NCBI RefSeq assembly: GCF_023073335.1
Contig: NZ_JADPJG010000033.1
Span: 1-57,441 of the forward strand
Origin: Bradyrhizobium sp. 21
Lineage (GTDB): Bacteria; Pseudomonadota; Alphaproteobacteria; Rhizobiales; Xanthobacteraceae
Direction of reading: 5' to 3'
DNA length: 57,441 nucleotides
The notes below the pieces were generated by a model. It was not told the DNA's origin and did no database searches. It saw only the letters and a list, made by a program, of their open reading frames with translations. Within the stretch, counting starts at the first letter, position 1; each line of letters opens with the position of its first letter. Shown one piece after another: positions 18,301 through 26,240 of this stretch. A program made the position numbers and the translations under genes.

Positions 18301-18542
18301 TTTATCGCCGACAGCGACGGGATCTGGCCGAGCTGCCGCTCCAGCGGCGCGGTGATCAGCGAGGCGATCACGTCGGGGCTCGCGCCGGGAAGCTGCGTCG
18401 TCACCTGCACGGTCGGGAAATCGACCTGCGGCAGCGCCGAGACCGGCAGCGCGAAATAGCCCAGCAGCCCGCCGATCAGCAGGGCGATACCGAGCAACGA
18501 GGTCGCGATCGGACGGCGGATGAAGGGTTCGGAGACACCCAT
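15393..18542 (-). CDS. RND efflux pump, MdtB-like subunit
   Basis: 1049 residues, full length. Begins MGVSEPFIRRPIATSLLGIA. Contains VQVTTQLPGASPDVIASLIT, the acidic pair in GTGFVVDDAIVMIENIV in the fourth transmembrane helix, and GIVKKNAIMMIDFALEAERRQG late in the protein. Exports toxic small molecules from the periplasm or inner-membrane leaflet using proton motive force, with the adaptor and outer-membrane factor upstream in the same operon. It starts 36 bases after the adaptor stop. Substrate is unknown. Confidence 0.93.
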   Translation of the reverse strand: MGVSEPFIRRPIATSLLGIALLIGGLLGYFALPVSALPQVDFPTVQVTTQLPGASPDVIASLITAPLERQLGQIPSLSAINSTSSFGVSQISLQFDLNRDIDGATQDVQAAINAAAGVLPKTLPYPPTYAKVNPADAPVMTLALRSDTISLRAMSDIADTLLAQRLSQISGVGRVSVLGGLKPAVRIQADLARLAAYGIAMEDLRAAIANANVSGPKGSLDGAQQSYIIAANDQIAAADAYRPVIIAYRNGSPVTIADVAQIVDGLENDRTGGWYQGSPAVIIDIQRQPGANVIDVVSQIRAEIPKVQRAIPAGVNLTIVSDRTVTIRASVRDVQFTLILSVVLVTLVVLLFLRSLRATLIAGVALPLSLITSFGIMYFAGFSLDNLSLMALTIGTGFVVDDAIVMIENIVRHMENGDSAMEASLKGASEIGFTVISLTVSLIAVFIPLLFMSGLVGRMFREFALTLTIAVVTSAVVSLTLTPMMCSRLLKHAHEELAIPGLAAVSRFIDRTVEGYHRTLLWVLERQRATLVVTFATLVATLVLYVVAPKGFLPLQDTASITAVTEAGPDVSFAEMQKRQAEAADAIKADPDVTGVVSVIGAGSVNPTTNVGRLVMTLKPRGERRDDVGVVITRLKERVSGIPGMTVYFQPVQDVQISTQSSRSQYQYTLTGTDAALVSEWARKLVAEMRHDPLFRDVSSEAQEGGLRAQLTVDRTRAGQLGVSLQGITDTLNDAFAQRQISTIYGQANQYRVVLEALPMYQRDPSILSKLYLPGGASATAGAPNAQVPLSAVATLTRTTAPLSISHQAQFPSISLSFNLAPGAALGDAVETVKTIETRIEMPNSIVGVYAGDAAEFSKALAGQPWLLLAAVITIYIVLGVLYESYIHPITILSTLPSAGVGAILALMLCGQDLSVIGLIGIILLMGIVKKNAIMMIDFALEAERRQGMSPNEAIVQACLLRFRPIMMTTLAALFGALPLAIESGTGAELRFPLGISIIGGLLLSQLLTLYTTPVIYLALDRINRRLEQALPPAESGGPPVAGATEGMQ

Positions 18543-18578
18543 GGGATATGCCTGCCGCTCAGGCGGCTGTTGTCGGGA

Positions 18579-20000
18579 TCATGGCTGCTTGGCTCCACTT
18601 CCCGATGCCCCAGGATTTGATGCAGGCCCCGGTGCCGGCCCGGTCTGGCCCTTCTGGTCGCCTTCGCTGCTCTTCCGCTTGGCGCGAAGCTCGCCGTCCT
18701 TGTCCTGTCCGTCTTTTTGCCCGTCCTTTGCACCATCCTTCTTCTGGGCGTCCGGCCCGCGCGAGCGCTTGCGCGGCGCGAGATCGGCCGACGGGGTCTG
18801 GTCGTCGCGGCCCACCACCACTTTTGAGCCTTCGGACAGGTTGGCAAAGCCCGTCGTAACGACCTTGTCGGTCGCCGACAGGCCGCTGGCGACCACGGCG
18901 TCATGCTCGTTCTGCTGCGTCACCGTCACGGCCTTGGCCGAGACGACATTGTCCTCGCCAATGACATAGCTGAAGGTGCCGATCGGGCCACGCTGCACGG
19001 CCGAGGTCGGCACCACCAGCGCCTGCATCAAGGTCTCGACCTTGAGGCGGACATTGACGAACTGGCCCGGCCAGAGCTGGTAATTGGCGTTGGGGAATTC
19101 GGCCTTGAGCTTGAGCGTGCCGGTGGTCTGGTCGACCTGGTTGTCGATGCCGGTGAGCTTGCCGGTGTCGACCACGGCGATGCCGTCATTGCCGAACACG
19201 TCGACCGCGAGCGTGCCCTTCGACGCGGCCGCGTTGACGCGCATGATCTGCTGCTGCGGCAGGCTGAACCACACCGCGATCGGCTGCAATTGCGTGATCA
19301 CCACGAGGCCCGTGGTGTCGGAAGCGTGGATGATGTTGCCCTGGTCGACCTGGCGCAGGCCGGCGCGACCCGAGATCGGCGCCACGATCTTGGTGTAGCT
19401 CAGCGTCGCCGCCGCATTGTCGATCGAGGCCTGGTCGGCCTTCACCAGCGCCTCGGTCTGCGCGACCAACGCGCGCTGGGTGTCGGCCTGCTGCTTGGAG
19501 CCGGCATTGGAGGCAGCGAGCTGCTCGTAGCGTGTGAGATCGATGCGCTGGTTGGCGAGCTGGGCCTGATCCTGCGCCTTCTTGGCGACCGCCTGGTCGT
19601 ACGTCGCCTGGTAGAGCGCGGGGTCGATCTCCCCGAGCACGTCGCCCTTCTTGACGTCCTGCCCTTCGGTGAAATTCACGGCGATCAGCTTGCCGTCGAC
19701 CTGCGAGCGCACGGTCACGGTGTTGAGTGCGCGGATCGCACCGACGCCGTCGAGATAGACAGGAACGTCCAGGACCCGCGGGCTCGCCGCCAGCACCGGC
19801 ACCGGCAGATCGGGCCGCTGGTTGCGATTGTTCCCCTGCTGCGGCTGCTGATGCCAGACGGTCCAGCCGAGATAGCCAAGGCCGCCGAGGATCGCCAGCG
19901 TCATCAGGGTAATGACGAAGCCGCGCCCGCGCGATTTCTTCGCCGTCCCCTCCTTCGGGCCTTCCTTGGCGCCCTCTTTCGTATCCGGCTTAAAGAGCAT
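18579..20000 (-). CDS. RND efflux periplasmic adaptor (MdtA-like)
   Basis: 473 residues. A charged Lys/Glu/Gly-rich cytoplasmic start is followed by one membrane anchor (GFVITLMTLAILGGLGYLGW, about 31-50). Next come the barrel-sandwich lipoyl half-motif (VTVRSQVDGKLIAVNFTEGQ), an alpha hairpin (about 120-190) and the second half-motif KIVAPISGRAGLRQVDQGNI. The C-terminal 60 residues are an unusual low-complexity Lys/Asp/Gln/Gly/Pro tail. The ATG at 20000 lies inside the end of the outer-membrane-factor gene (11-base overlap), so translation is coupled. It bridges the two RND pumps and the outer-membrane channel. Confidence 0.92.
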   Translation of the reverse strand: MLFKPDTKEGAKEGPKEGTAKKSRGRGFVITLMTLAILGGLGYLGWTVWHQQPQQGNNRNQRPDLPVPVLAASPRVLDVPVYLDGVGAIRALNTVTVRSQVDGKLIAVNFTEGQDVKKGDVLGEIDPALYQATYDQAVAKKAQDQAQLANQRIDLTRYEQLAASNAGSKQQADTQRALVAQTEALVKADQASIDNAAATLSYTKIVAPISGRAGLRQVDQGNIIHASDTTGLVVITQLQPIAVWFSLPQQQIMRVNAAASKGTLAVDVFGNDGIAVVDTGKLTGIDNQVDQTTGTLKLKAEFPNANYQLWPGQFVNVRLKVETLMQALVVPTSAVQRGPIGTFSYVIGEDNVVSAKAVTVTQQNEHDAVVASGLSATDKVVTTGFANLSEGSKVVVGRDDQTPSADLAPRKRSRGPDAQKKDGAKDGQKDGQDKDGELRAKRKSSEGDQKGQTGPAPGPASNPGASGSGAKQP

Positions 20001-21501
20001 TGACCGGTTTCTCCATCCTCGGCTCCCAGCCGCCGCCGAGCGCCTGATACAGGCTGACGATAGCAAGAAGCCGGGCAAGTTGCGCCTGCGACAGCGCGTC
20101 TTCCGCCTGGAACAGGGTGAGTTGGGTATTGAGCACGGTGACGATGTCGGCGGTGCCGGCGCGCAATTGCTGCTCGGCAAGATCGAAGGCGCGCCGCGAG
20201 GCAGCGACGACCTCGCGCTGCAATTGCAGCCGGATCGTCGTCTGCTTGATCGAGAACAGCGCATTGTCGACGTCGGCAAACGACTGGATGATGGTCTTGC
20301 GGTAGGTCTGGAGCAACTCGTCCTGCCGCGCCTTGGCGTATTCGAAATTGCCGAGGATCTTGCCGCCGTCGAAGATCGGCTGCGTCGCGCTGCCGACGAG
20401 CTGGAAGAACGCCGCATGCGGCTGGAACAGCGAGACCAGGGCCGAGCTCTGATAGCCGCCATTGCCGGTGAGCTGGATGGTCGGAAAGAATTGCGCGCGC
20501 GCATTGCCGATGTTCGCGGTCGCCGACGCGAGCTGCGCCTCCTGGCGGCGGATGTCCGGCCGCTGCGTCAAAAGCTCCGACGGCAGGCCCGGCGTCACGC
20601 GCGGGATGGCGATCCGGTTCAGCGAGCCGCCGAGCACGCGCACGCTCTCCGGCGGGCGCGACACCAGCACGGCGAGCGCGTTGACGTTCTGGTCGAGCGT
20701 CTGGCGCAGCGGCGGCACCAGTGCCTTCTGGTTGGCGAGCACGCTCTCCTGCTGGGCGACGTCGAGATCGGTGCCGGTGCCGGCCTTGCGGCGGTCCCTG
20801 ACGGCATCGAGAATGCGCTGCGCACTCGCGATGTTGCGCTGTGAGGTCTTGATGCGATCCTGCGAGGCCAGCACCTGGAAATAGGCGTTGGCCACGCCCG
20901 CAAGCGTCGTCAGCGCGACGACGTCGCGATCGAAGCGGTTGGCATTGGCGGTCTCTTCCGCCGTTTGCAAGGCGTCGCGGTTCTGGCCCCAGAAGTCGAG
21001 CTGGTAGCTTGCGCTGAGCGAAGCCGAATAATTGACCACCTCGCGGCCGCCATTGGTGAGGCCTGAGGACGAGGAGCCCGAGGTGCGCGAATAGGTCTCC
21101 TGCCCGGCGCCTGACAAGCTCGGCAGCAGTGCTGCGCCCGCCTGCCGCGCCTGGGCGTCGGCCTCGACGATGCGCGAGACGGCGGCGGCGATGTCGAGGT
21201 TGACGGTGTGCGCCTCCTCCATCAATTGCGTCAGCTCCGCCGAGCGGAAGCCGCGCCACCAATCCAGCGTGGGCGGCGCATCCGCCTTGCCGGCATATTT
21301 GTACTGCGTGGGAACGTCGAGCGCGGGATCCGGAAGGTCCTGCGTCAACATGCAAGCGCCCGAACCGGCGGCGAGGCACAGCGCGGCAAGCCAGCGCGCC
21401 GCCCGCAGCATGCAGGAAGCCGATCCAACAAGCCGCCGCACGGCGACCGCAGGAACATCTTGTGTCACATCCACCCCCCACCGGGCAGATTCAGCCGCCA
21501 C
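19990..21501 (-). CDS. NodT-family outer-membrane efflux factor
   Basis: 503 residues of the TolC/NodT family, with two OEP repeats. LASYQLDFWG-type motif (SASYQLDFWGQNRDAL, about 150) and a closing LYQALGGGW are characteristic. A hydrophobic stretch ending AAGSGAC (about residue 49) looks like a lipobox, so the protein is probably lipidated. The start is uncertain: ATG 21501 is the longest, and ATG 21411 would place the signal peptide at the N-terminus. It is first in the operon followed by adaptor, MdtB-like and MdtC-like pumps. Confidence 0.9.
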   Translation of the reverse strand: MAAESARWGVDVTQDVPAVAVRRLVGSASCMLRAARWLAALCLAAGSGACMLTQDLPDPALDVPTQYKYAGKADAPPTLDWWRGFRSAELTQLMEEAHTVNLDIAAAVSRIVEADAQARQAGAALLPSLSGAGQETYSRTSGSSSSGLTNGGREVVNYSASLSASYQLDFWGQNRDALQTAEETANANRFDRDVVALTTLAGVANAYFQVLASQDRIKTSQRNIASAQRILDAVRDRRKAGTGTDLDVAQQESVLANQKALVPPLRQTLDQNVNALAVLVSRPPESVRVLGGSLNRIAIPRVTPGLPSELLTQRPDIRRQEAQLASATANIGNARAQFFPTIQLTGNGGYQSSALVSLFQPHAAFFQLVGSATQPIFDGGKILGNFEYAKARQDELLQTYRKTIIQSFADVDNALFSIKQTTIRLQLQREVVAASRRAFDLAEQQLRAGTADIVTVLNTQLTLFQAEDALSQAQLARLLAIVSLYQALGGGWEPRMEKPVNAL

Positions 21502-22158
21502 CGCACAGCCGGATTAACCGATTCGCGGCGGGACAGTCGGGGATCTCTGGATAACTCGTTCACAGCGGCGATGCTTTCTGCGGAACCTTGAGCTTCATAC
21601 TAGCCGGGCGCGGAACTGCGGGACAGTCCCGCAGGTGCGAAGCACACAGCCTGACGCATCGACATTCAAGGTGACAGAATACAAGATACGCTTGTCTAGC
21701 AGCGACTTTTAACATCGTCGAAACGTTCGGAAACGAAGGCAAACTTACCAAGATTTCATGTGACATCGCCGCCACACCGCGCCGGAGCTGTCCGATTCCG
21801 CGTGCAACACAGCCCGCGCGCCCCGTTCAGCCTCTAAGCGCGGGCCATTCTCACGAGGTCGTCAATTTCCGAGCGACGATGCGCAAGCGTTTCAACATTG
21901 TCACGCCAGCCAAGGCGCACAATTGGCTCATCAACTCCGCTCGCGACGACCGTTATCTTCTACGGCCGAATAACGGCCCGCCATATTCTTCCAGTGATCA
22001 TCGGATTCGTAGCCAAGAAAGTGTCTCCGACGGAAATATCGTTGCTTTAGCCGGCATTTGGGCCGGATTCGCTGCAGCGCAAAAGCCTTCCCCTTTGGCG
22101 TTCCAAGCACTAGGTTCTGGCCAACCTGATCAACCCTTTGCTAGTGATTTCCCCCGAC
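21502..22158. other. Divergent intergenic region between the efflux operon and cysK
   Basis: 657 bases, visibly lower in GC than the flanking genes, with no gene I can support. It should contain the promoters of the efflux operon (minus) and of cysteine synthase (plus). Besides the palindrome listed separately, it contains related CGAAACG / GGAAACG words around 21718-21736 and a short CCGG hairpin near 22050. Confidence 0.4.
21616..21634. promoter_or_regulatory. Perfect palindrome, candidate repressor operator
   Basis: CTGCGGGAC (21616-21624) and GTCCCGCAG (21626-21634) are exact complements around one central base. It lies about 115 bases upstream of the longest efflux-operon start. Tight palindromes of this form are typical of TetR-type or similar dimeric repressor sites on efflux operons. 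No regulator gene is adjacent, so the link is inference. Confidence 0.4.
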
Positions 22159-23193
22159 ATGACCATCAAAAACGACGTTGTCGAAGCCATCGGCAACACC
22201 CCGCTGATCAAGCTCAAGCGCGCCTCGGAATTGACCGGCTGCACCATTCTGGGCAAGGCCGAGTTCATGAATCCCGGCCAGTCGGTCAAGGACCGGGCCG
22301 GCAAATGGATGATCCTGGAGGCGGAGAAACGCGGCGAGCTCAAGCCGGGCGGGCTCGTGGTGGAATCGACCGCCGGCAATACCGGGATCGGCCTTGCGGT
22401 CGTCGCCAGCGCCCGCGGCTACCGCACGCTGATCGTGATCCCGGAGACGCAGAGCCAGGAGAAGAAGGACTTTCTGAAGCTGTGCGGCGCCGAGCTCCTG
22501 GAATCGCCGGCACTGCCCTATTCCAATCCGAACAGCTACCAGCATGTCGGCCGCCGTCTCGCCGACGAGCTGCGCAAGACCGAGCCCAACGGCGTGCTGT
22601 TCGCCGACCAGTGGAATAATCTCGACAATGCGAAGGCGCATTACGACTCGACCGGCCCCGAGATCTGGCAGCAGACCGGCGGCAAGGTCGACGGCTTCGT
22701 CTGCTCGGTCGGCAGCGGCGGCACGCTCGCCGGCGTCAGCCGCTATCTGAAAGAGAAGAATAAGGACATTCGGATTGCCTGCGCCGATCCGCATGGCGCC
22801 GGCATGTACGAATATTTCAGGACAGGCGACGCCAAAGCCACACCCGGCAGCTCGATCACGGAAGGCATCGGGCTTGGCCGCGCGACCGCCATCGTCGAGA
22901 GCGCGAAGGTCGATGACGCCTATCTCATTCCCGACGCCGAAGCTGTCACGGCGATCTACGAGCTGCTCCAGCACGAAGGGCTGTGCCTCGGCGGCTCCAC
23001 CGGCATCAACGTCGTCGGTGCGATGCGTCTGGCAAAACAGCTCGGGCCCGGCAAGACGATCGTCACCGTGCTCTGCGATTCCGGCAGCCGCTACCAGTCG
23101 AAGCTGTTCAACGCGGACTTCATGCGCGCCAAGAACCTTCCGGTGCCGGAATGGCTGGAGAAGCGCAGCAACATCAAGCTGCCGTTCGTCTAA
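22159..23193 (+). CDS. cysK: Cysteine synthase (O-acetylserine sulfhydrylase family)
   Basis: 344 residues from ATG 22159. A fold-type II PLP enzyme that makes cysteine from O-acetylserine and sulfide. The Schiff-base lysine is K44 in NPGQSVKDRAG, and the substrate loop STAGNTG is at 70-76. The PLP-phosphate loop GSGGTLAG is near residue 186, and a C-terminal LCDSGSRYQSKLF carries the serine that contacts the pyridine nitrogen. The protein is longer than classic CysK (about 310-325) and resembles the CysK2/Cys-synthase-A-like branch common in rhizobia. Its ribosome site is weak. It converges with the DUF805 gene, overlapping it by four bases. Confidence 0.92.
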   Translation: MTIKNDVVEAIGNTPLIKLKRASELTGCTILGKAEFMNPGQSVKDRAGKWMILEAEKRGELKPGGLVVESTAGNTGIGLAVVASARGYRTLIVIPETQSQEKKDFLKLCGAELLESPALPYSNPNSYQHVGRRLADELRKTEPNGVLFADQWNNLDNAKAHYDSTGPEIWQQTGGKVDGFVCSVGSGGTLAGVSRYLKEKNKDIRIACADPHGAGMYEYFRTGDAKATPGSSITEGIGLGRATAIVESAKVDDAYLIPDAEAVTAIYELLQHEGLCLGGSTGINVVGAMRLAKQLGPGKTIVTVLCDSGSRYQSKLFNADFMRAKNLPVPEWLEKRSNIKLPFV

Positions 23194-23723
23194 CTCCAGA
23201 TCGACCGCGTCGATCCCTGCGACACCCGCGCGAGACGCTCGTTCGATAGCGAGGGCTTGACCTCGCGCGTGCGCGGCGGGAGGGGAGTACCGTAGGAGCG
23301 TTCGCTGTCGCCGCTCGGCCAGAACGCGAGCGCGAGCATCAGCCCAAGATTGACGAGCGCGCCGACCGCCGTTGCCTGGTGATCCTGTCCGATCGCCCAG
23401 GCTGGAAACCGGCCCGCGACGACATGGTCGACGATCATGAGCGCGAACCAGCCCGGGATCACGCAGACCGGATCCCAGCCGATGTCGCGGATGCGCATCG
23501 ATTGCAGGGTGAAGGTCGCAACTCCGAAGAAGACGATCGCAGCGATGATCGCCCGGCTGCTGGTGAGGTCTTCCGGCCGGATCGCACCGGGCGAGCTGTC
23601 GCGCAGCACGGCCATCGCAATTCCAAAGCAGATCGCCGTCATCACGATCGCAAGCGCGACCGAGGCGAGGAAGAAATGCAACCGCCCGAGCCGGGCGTTC
23701 AAGCCGAAGACGAAGCCGAGCAT
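23190..23723 (-). CDS. DUF805 family membrane protein
   Basis: 177 residues with about four hydrophobic segments. The DUF805 pattern is visible: a short N-terminal GLNARLGRLHFFLASV, a central MRIRDIGWDP in place of the usual RRLHDIG, and a final LMLALAFWPSGD before a hydrophilic tail. Function is unknown; the family is inner-membrane. Its stop overlaps the cysK stop on the opposite strand by four bases. Confidence 0.8.
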   Translation of the reverse strand: MLGFVFGLNARLGRLHFFLASVALAIVMTAICFGIAMAVLRDSSPGAIRPEDLTSSRAIIAAIVFFGVATFTLQSMRIRDIGWDPVCVIPGWFALMIVDHVVAGRFPAWAIGQDHQATAVGALVNLGLMLALAFWPSGDSERSYGTPLPPRTREVKPSLSNERLARVSQGSTRSIWS

Positions 23724-23859
23724 TGGCGCACCCTTTTGGCGCCAAATGCACAGAAATAGCTTTCGGAGCCGTGAACCGGCACGGCCGCGCGCCCGCGCAT
23801 GGTTTCCGGAAGACTAAGCCGGCCCGCGCAATGTGAGGCCTTCGCTCCGACCGGCGGGG

Positions 23860-26103
23860 TCAGGCGCCCTCGCCGCCTAACGAGGCCGCAGCACAATAGT
23901 CGCGCCAGAACTGGCGATAGCCCGCCTCGACCCTGCCCGCGTAGATCTCGACATTGCCGGCGGGCGAGGCTGCGATCCGGGCCGGCAAATCCGCCCGCAA
24001 CTTCGCCAGATGATCAGGCTGCGTCGCAAATTTGCAGGCGATCGCGGCGTAACCGTCGTCATCCTCAGCGACCCAATCGCCGAGGCCGACGGCGGTCACG
24101 ATGGAGGCGCCGGCGCGCGACGAGGCGCCGTTGCCGAGTTTGGCAACGACCGGAACGCCCGCATAGAGCGATTCCCAGGTGCTGGCGCCGCCGTTTTGCG
24201 GGAACGTGTCGAGGGACACGTCGACGTTCGAAAACGCGAGCAGATGCTCGTGACGCGGGGTCGAGCCCAGGCAGGTGACATTTTCTTCGGCAATACCCTG
24301 TGCCACGAACCGCGCAACCAGGCTGTCGCGAAGCAAGGGATCGTCGAGCAGGGTGTGCTTGATGATGATCTTCGATCCCGTCACCGCTCGCATCACCTTC
24401 GACCATACGCGGATGGCCTCGTCCGATATCTTGTAGATGCGATTAAACACGCCGAAGGTCACATAGCCGTTGCGGAGCATAGGAAGCTCGGACGGGGGCA
24501 CATCCAGGATGGGATCCATCGTGATCAGGCACGGCAGATCATGAACTTTTTCGGCCAGCAGATGGCGCGCCGATGGCGGAATGAAAATCGGGTCCGCAAG
24601 CAAATAGTCCATGGTCTGAAGGCCGGTACCGGTCGCATGTCCGAAACCCGTGACCTGGATGGGAGCAGGCTTTCGCGCGAAAACAGGGAGCCTGTTCCCG
24701 CTCGAATGCCCGGACACGTCGATCAAGATATCGACCCCGTCGGCCTGGATACGATCAGCCAGCTCGTCGTCCGAAAGCTGCCAGGCGTCGACCCAGACGT
24801 CCGCCAACGACTTGAACTTGGCGGTCATCTCATCTCGTAACGGCGAGCACGAATAGCAGACGATCTCGAACCTGGCGTGATCGTGATGGCGCAGCACCGG
24901 CAACAGGCCGAACGCCGCCGAGTGGTACCAGAACTCGGCCGCAACATAGCCGATCACGATGCGCCCATCAGGATCGAGCTGCCGGGGTGAGAGCTGCCTT
25001 TGCGGCAGTCTGGCGCCGATCGCTTCCCACCAATGTCTTCGCGCGGCCTGCTGGACCGCGAAATCGGCCTCGGAGAGAAAGTCCAGGAAGTAGATTTTTC
25101 GCGCGATCAAGTCCGCATGATCAGGCGCGATTGCCAGCGCGGCGTCGAGATGTTCGATCGCGGATGCTATTTCCCCCTGCTGTGCAAAACAGGCACTCAG
25201 CAGCGCCATCGCGATCGCGGAGCGCGGGTTTGCCTCGAGCAAGGTCGTGCATGCCAGGATCGCCTGCGCCGTATTCCCTGCGTTGAGCGAGACTTTCGCC
25301 CTCCCCTCCAAGGCCACCTCGAGCTTGGGCGACAGCGCAAGTGCCGCATCGAAATCCGCAGCCGCCCGTTCCGATCGCGACAGCTCGAAATGGAGCCGTC
25401 CGCGGTGCGCCAGGGCCTTGGCCGAATTGGGCCTGATCGCGAGCGCCGTCGTGAGCGCGGCTTCCGCCTCGTCATAGTGCTTGAGGTCGATACTGACCGT
25501 GCCTTTGCCGACGAGCGCTTCCGCGTGACGCGGCTGAAACAACAAAGCGCGATCGAAACTTTGTCTGGCGCGGTCGAACCGGTGCAGCGCCAGCTCCGCG
25601 ACACCACGATTGCAAAGTGCGTCGGCATAGTCGGGCTTCAGCCTGATAGCGCGATCGTACTGCTCGATGGCCTGTTCGGGCAGACTCATGTGGAGGAAGG
25701 TATTGCCGAGGCTGGTCAGCGCCAGCGGAAAATTCGGCTTCAGCGCGATGGCCTTCTCCTGACAAGCGCGGGCGGCCTCAAATTGCCCGAGGTCGCAGTA
25801 CACGGTCGCGAGATTGTTATAGGCCTCGTGCGAGCGCGGATCGATCGCGACGGCGCGCTCTAGCAGCTGTCGCGCCTCCTCCAGACGCCCGCCATGGCGC
25901 GCGCACAGGCCGAGCAGGTGCGTAGCGTCGAAATGATCGGGAACAGCCTGCAGTATCTGACGGCACAGCGCATCTGTCTCCGCATATCGCCCCTGGCCAA
26001 AGGCGCTCGCCGCAGCGGCGATGATCGCGTCCGCCTGCTTCTTCAATTTCTTCTGCAATCGCGCGTTCTGGAACGCGCGCGCGCCGGCGCCGCTGCTCTG
26101 CAA
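23860..26103 (-). CDS. TPR-repeat GT41 (O-GlcNAc transferase-like) protein, copy A
   Basis: 747 residues from TTG 26103. Residues about 20-340 are TPR repeats (for example AYNNLATVYCDLGQFEAARA and ALCNRGVAELALHRFDRA). Residues about 380-740 are a GT41 domain, with the family histidine in AAEFWYHSAAF (about 394), FNRIYK with the catalytic-loop lysine (about 558) and LDTFPQNGGASTWESLYAG. GT41 enzymes move a sugar from a nucleotide donor to Ser/Thr of proteins, with TPRs gripping the acceptor. The start is chosen because all four copies share a TTG behind CCGGAGAGA. An in-frame ATG far upstream reads through the spacer. It differs from its siblings in having WYHSAAFG where B and C have RQHSA. 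Confidence 0.9.
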   Translation of the reverse strand: MQSSGAGARAFQNARLQKKLKKQADAIIAAAASAFGQGRYAETDALCRQILQAVPDHFDATHLLGLCARHGGRLEEARQLLERAVAIDPRSHEAYNNLATVYCDLGQFEAARACQEKAIALKPNFPLALTSLGNTFLHMSLPEQAIEQYDRAIRLKPDYADALCNRGVAELALHRFDRARQSFDRALLFQPRHAEALVGKGTVSIDLKHYDEAEAALTTALAIRPNSAKALAHRGRLHFELSRSERAAADFDAALALSPKLEVALEGRAKVSLNAGNTAQAILACTTLLEANPRSAIAMALLSACFAQQGEIASAIEHLDAALAIAPDHADLIARKIYFLDFLSEADFAVQQAARRHWWEAIGARLPQRQLSPRQLDPDGRIVIGYVAAEFWYHSAAFGLLPVLRHHDHARFEIVCYSCSPLRDEMTAKFKSLADVWVDAWQLSDDELADRIQADGVDILIDVSGHSSGNRLPVFARKPAPIQVTGFGHATGTGLQTMDYLLADPIFIPPSARHLLAEKVHDLPCLITMDPILDVPPSELPMLRNGYVTFGVFNRIYKISDEAIRVWSKVMRAVTGSKIIIKHTLLDDPLLRDSLVARFVAQGIAEENVTCLGSTPRHEHLLAFSNVDVSLDTFPQNGGASTWESLYAGVPVVAKLGNGASSRAGASIVTAVGLGDWVAEDDDGYAAIACKFATQPDHLAKLRADLPARIAASPAGNVEIYAGRVEAGYRQFWRDYCAAASLGGEGA

Positions 26104-26240
26104 TGTGTCTCTCCGGAGGGTAGCCTTCGAAGAGTCTAGCTGATTCGCGAGCCAAGGCCGGCCGGTCAGCCGGCCCGGCGACATCCGGAATTCTCCGGTG
26201 CCCGGCGCAGGAACCGGCTCAGAAACAGCTTCGAGGCTGT

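Noticed and set aside
21879..22619. A plus-strand frame beginning MRKRFNIVTPAKAHNW upstream of cysK
   Set aside because: It runs out of frame through cysK, has no ribosome site, and its tail is an alternative-frame reading. The first 40 codons alone are too little to support a gene.
22141..23751. A 536-codon minus-strand frame opposite cysK
   Set aside because: cysK on the plus strand has all PLP motifs; the opposite frame is Arg/Ala/Gly-rich noise.
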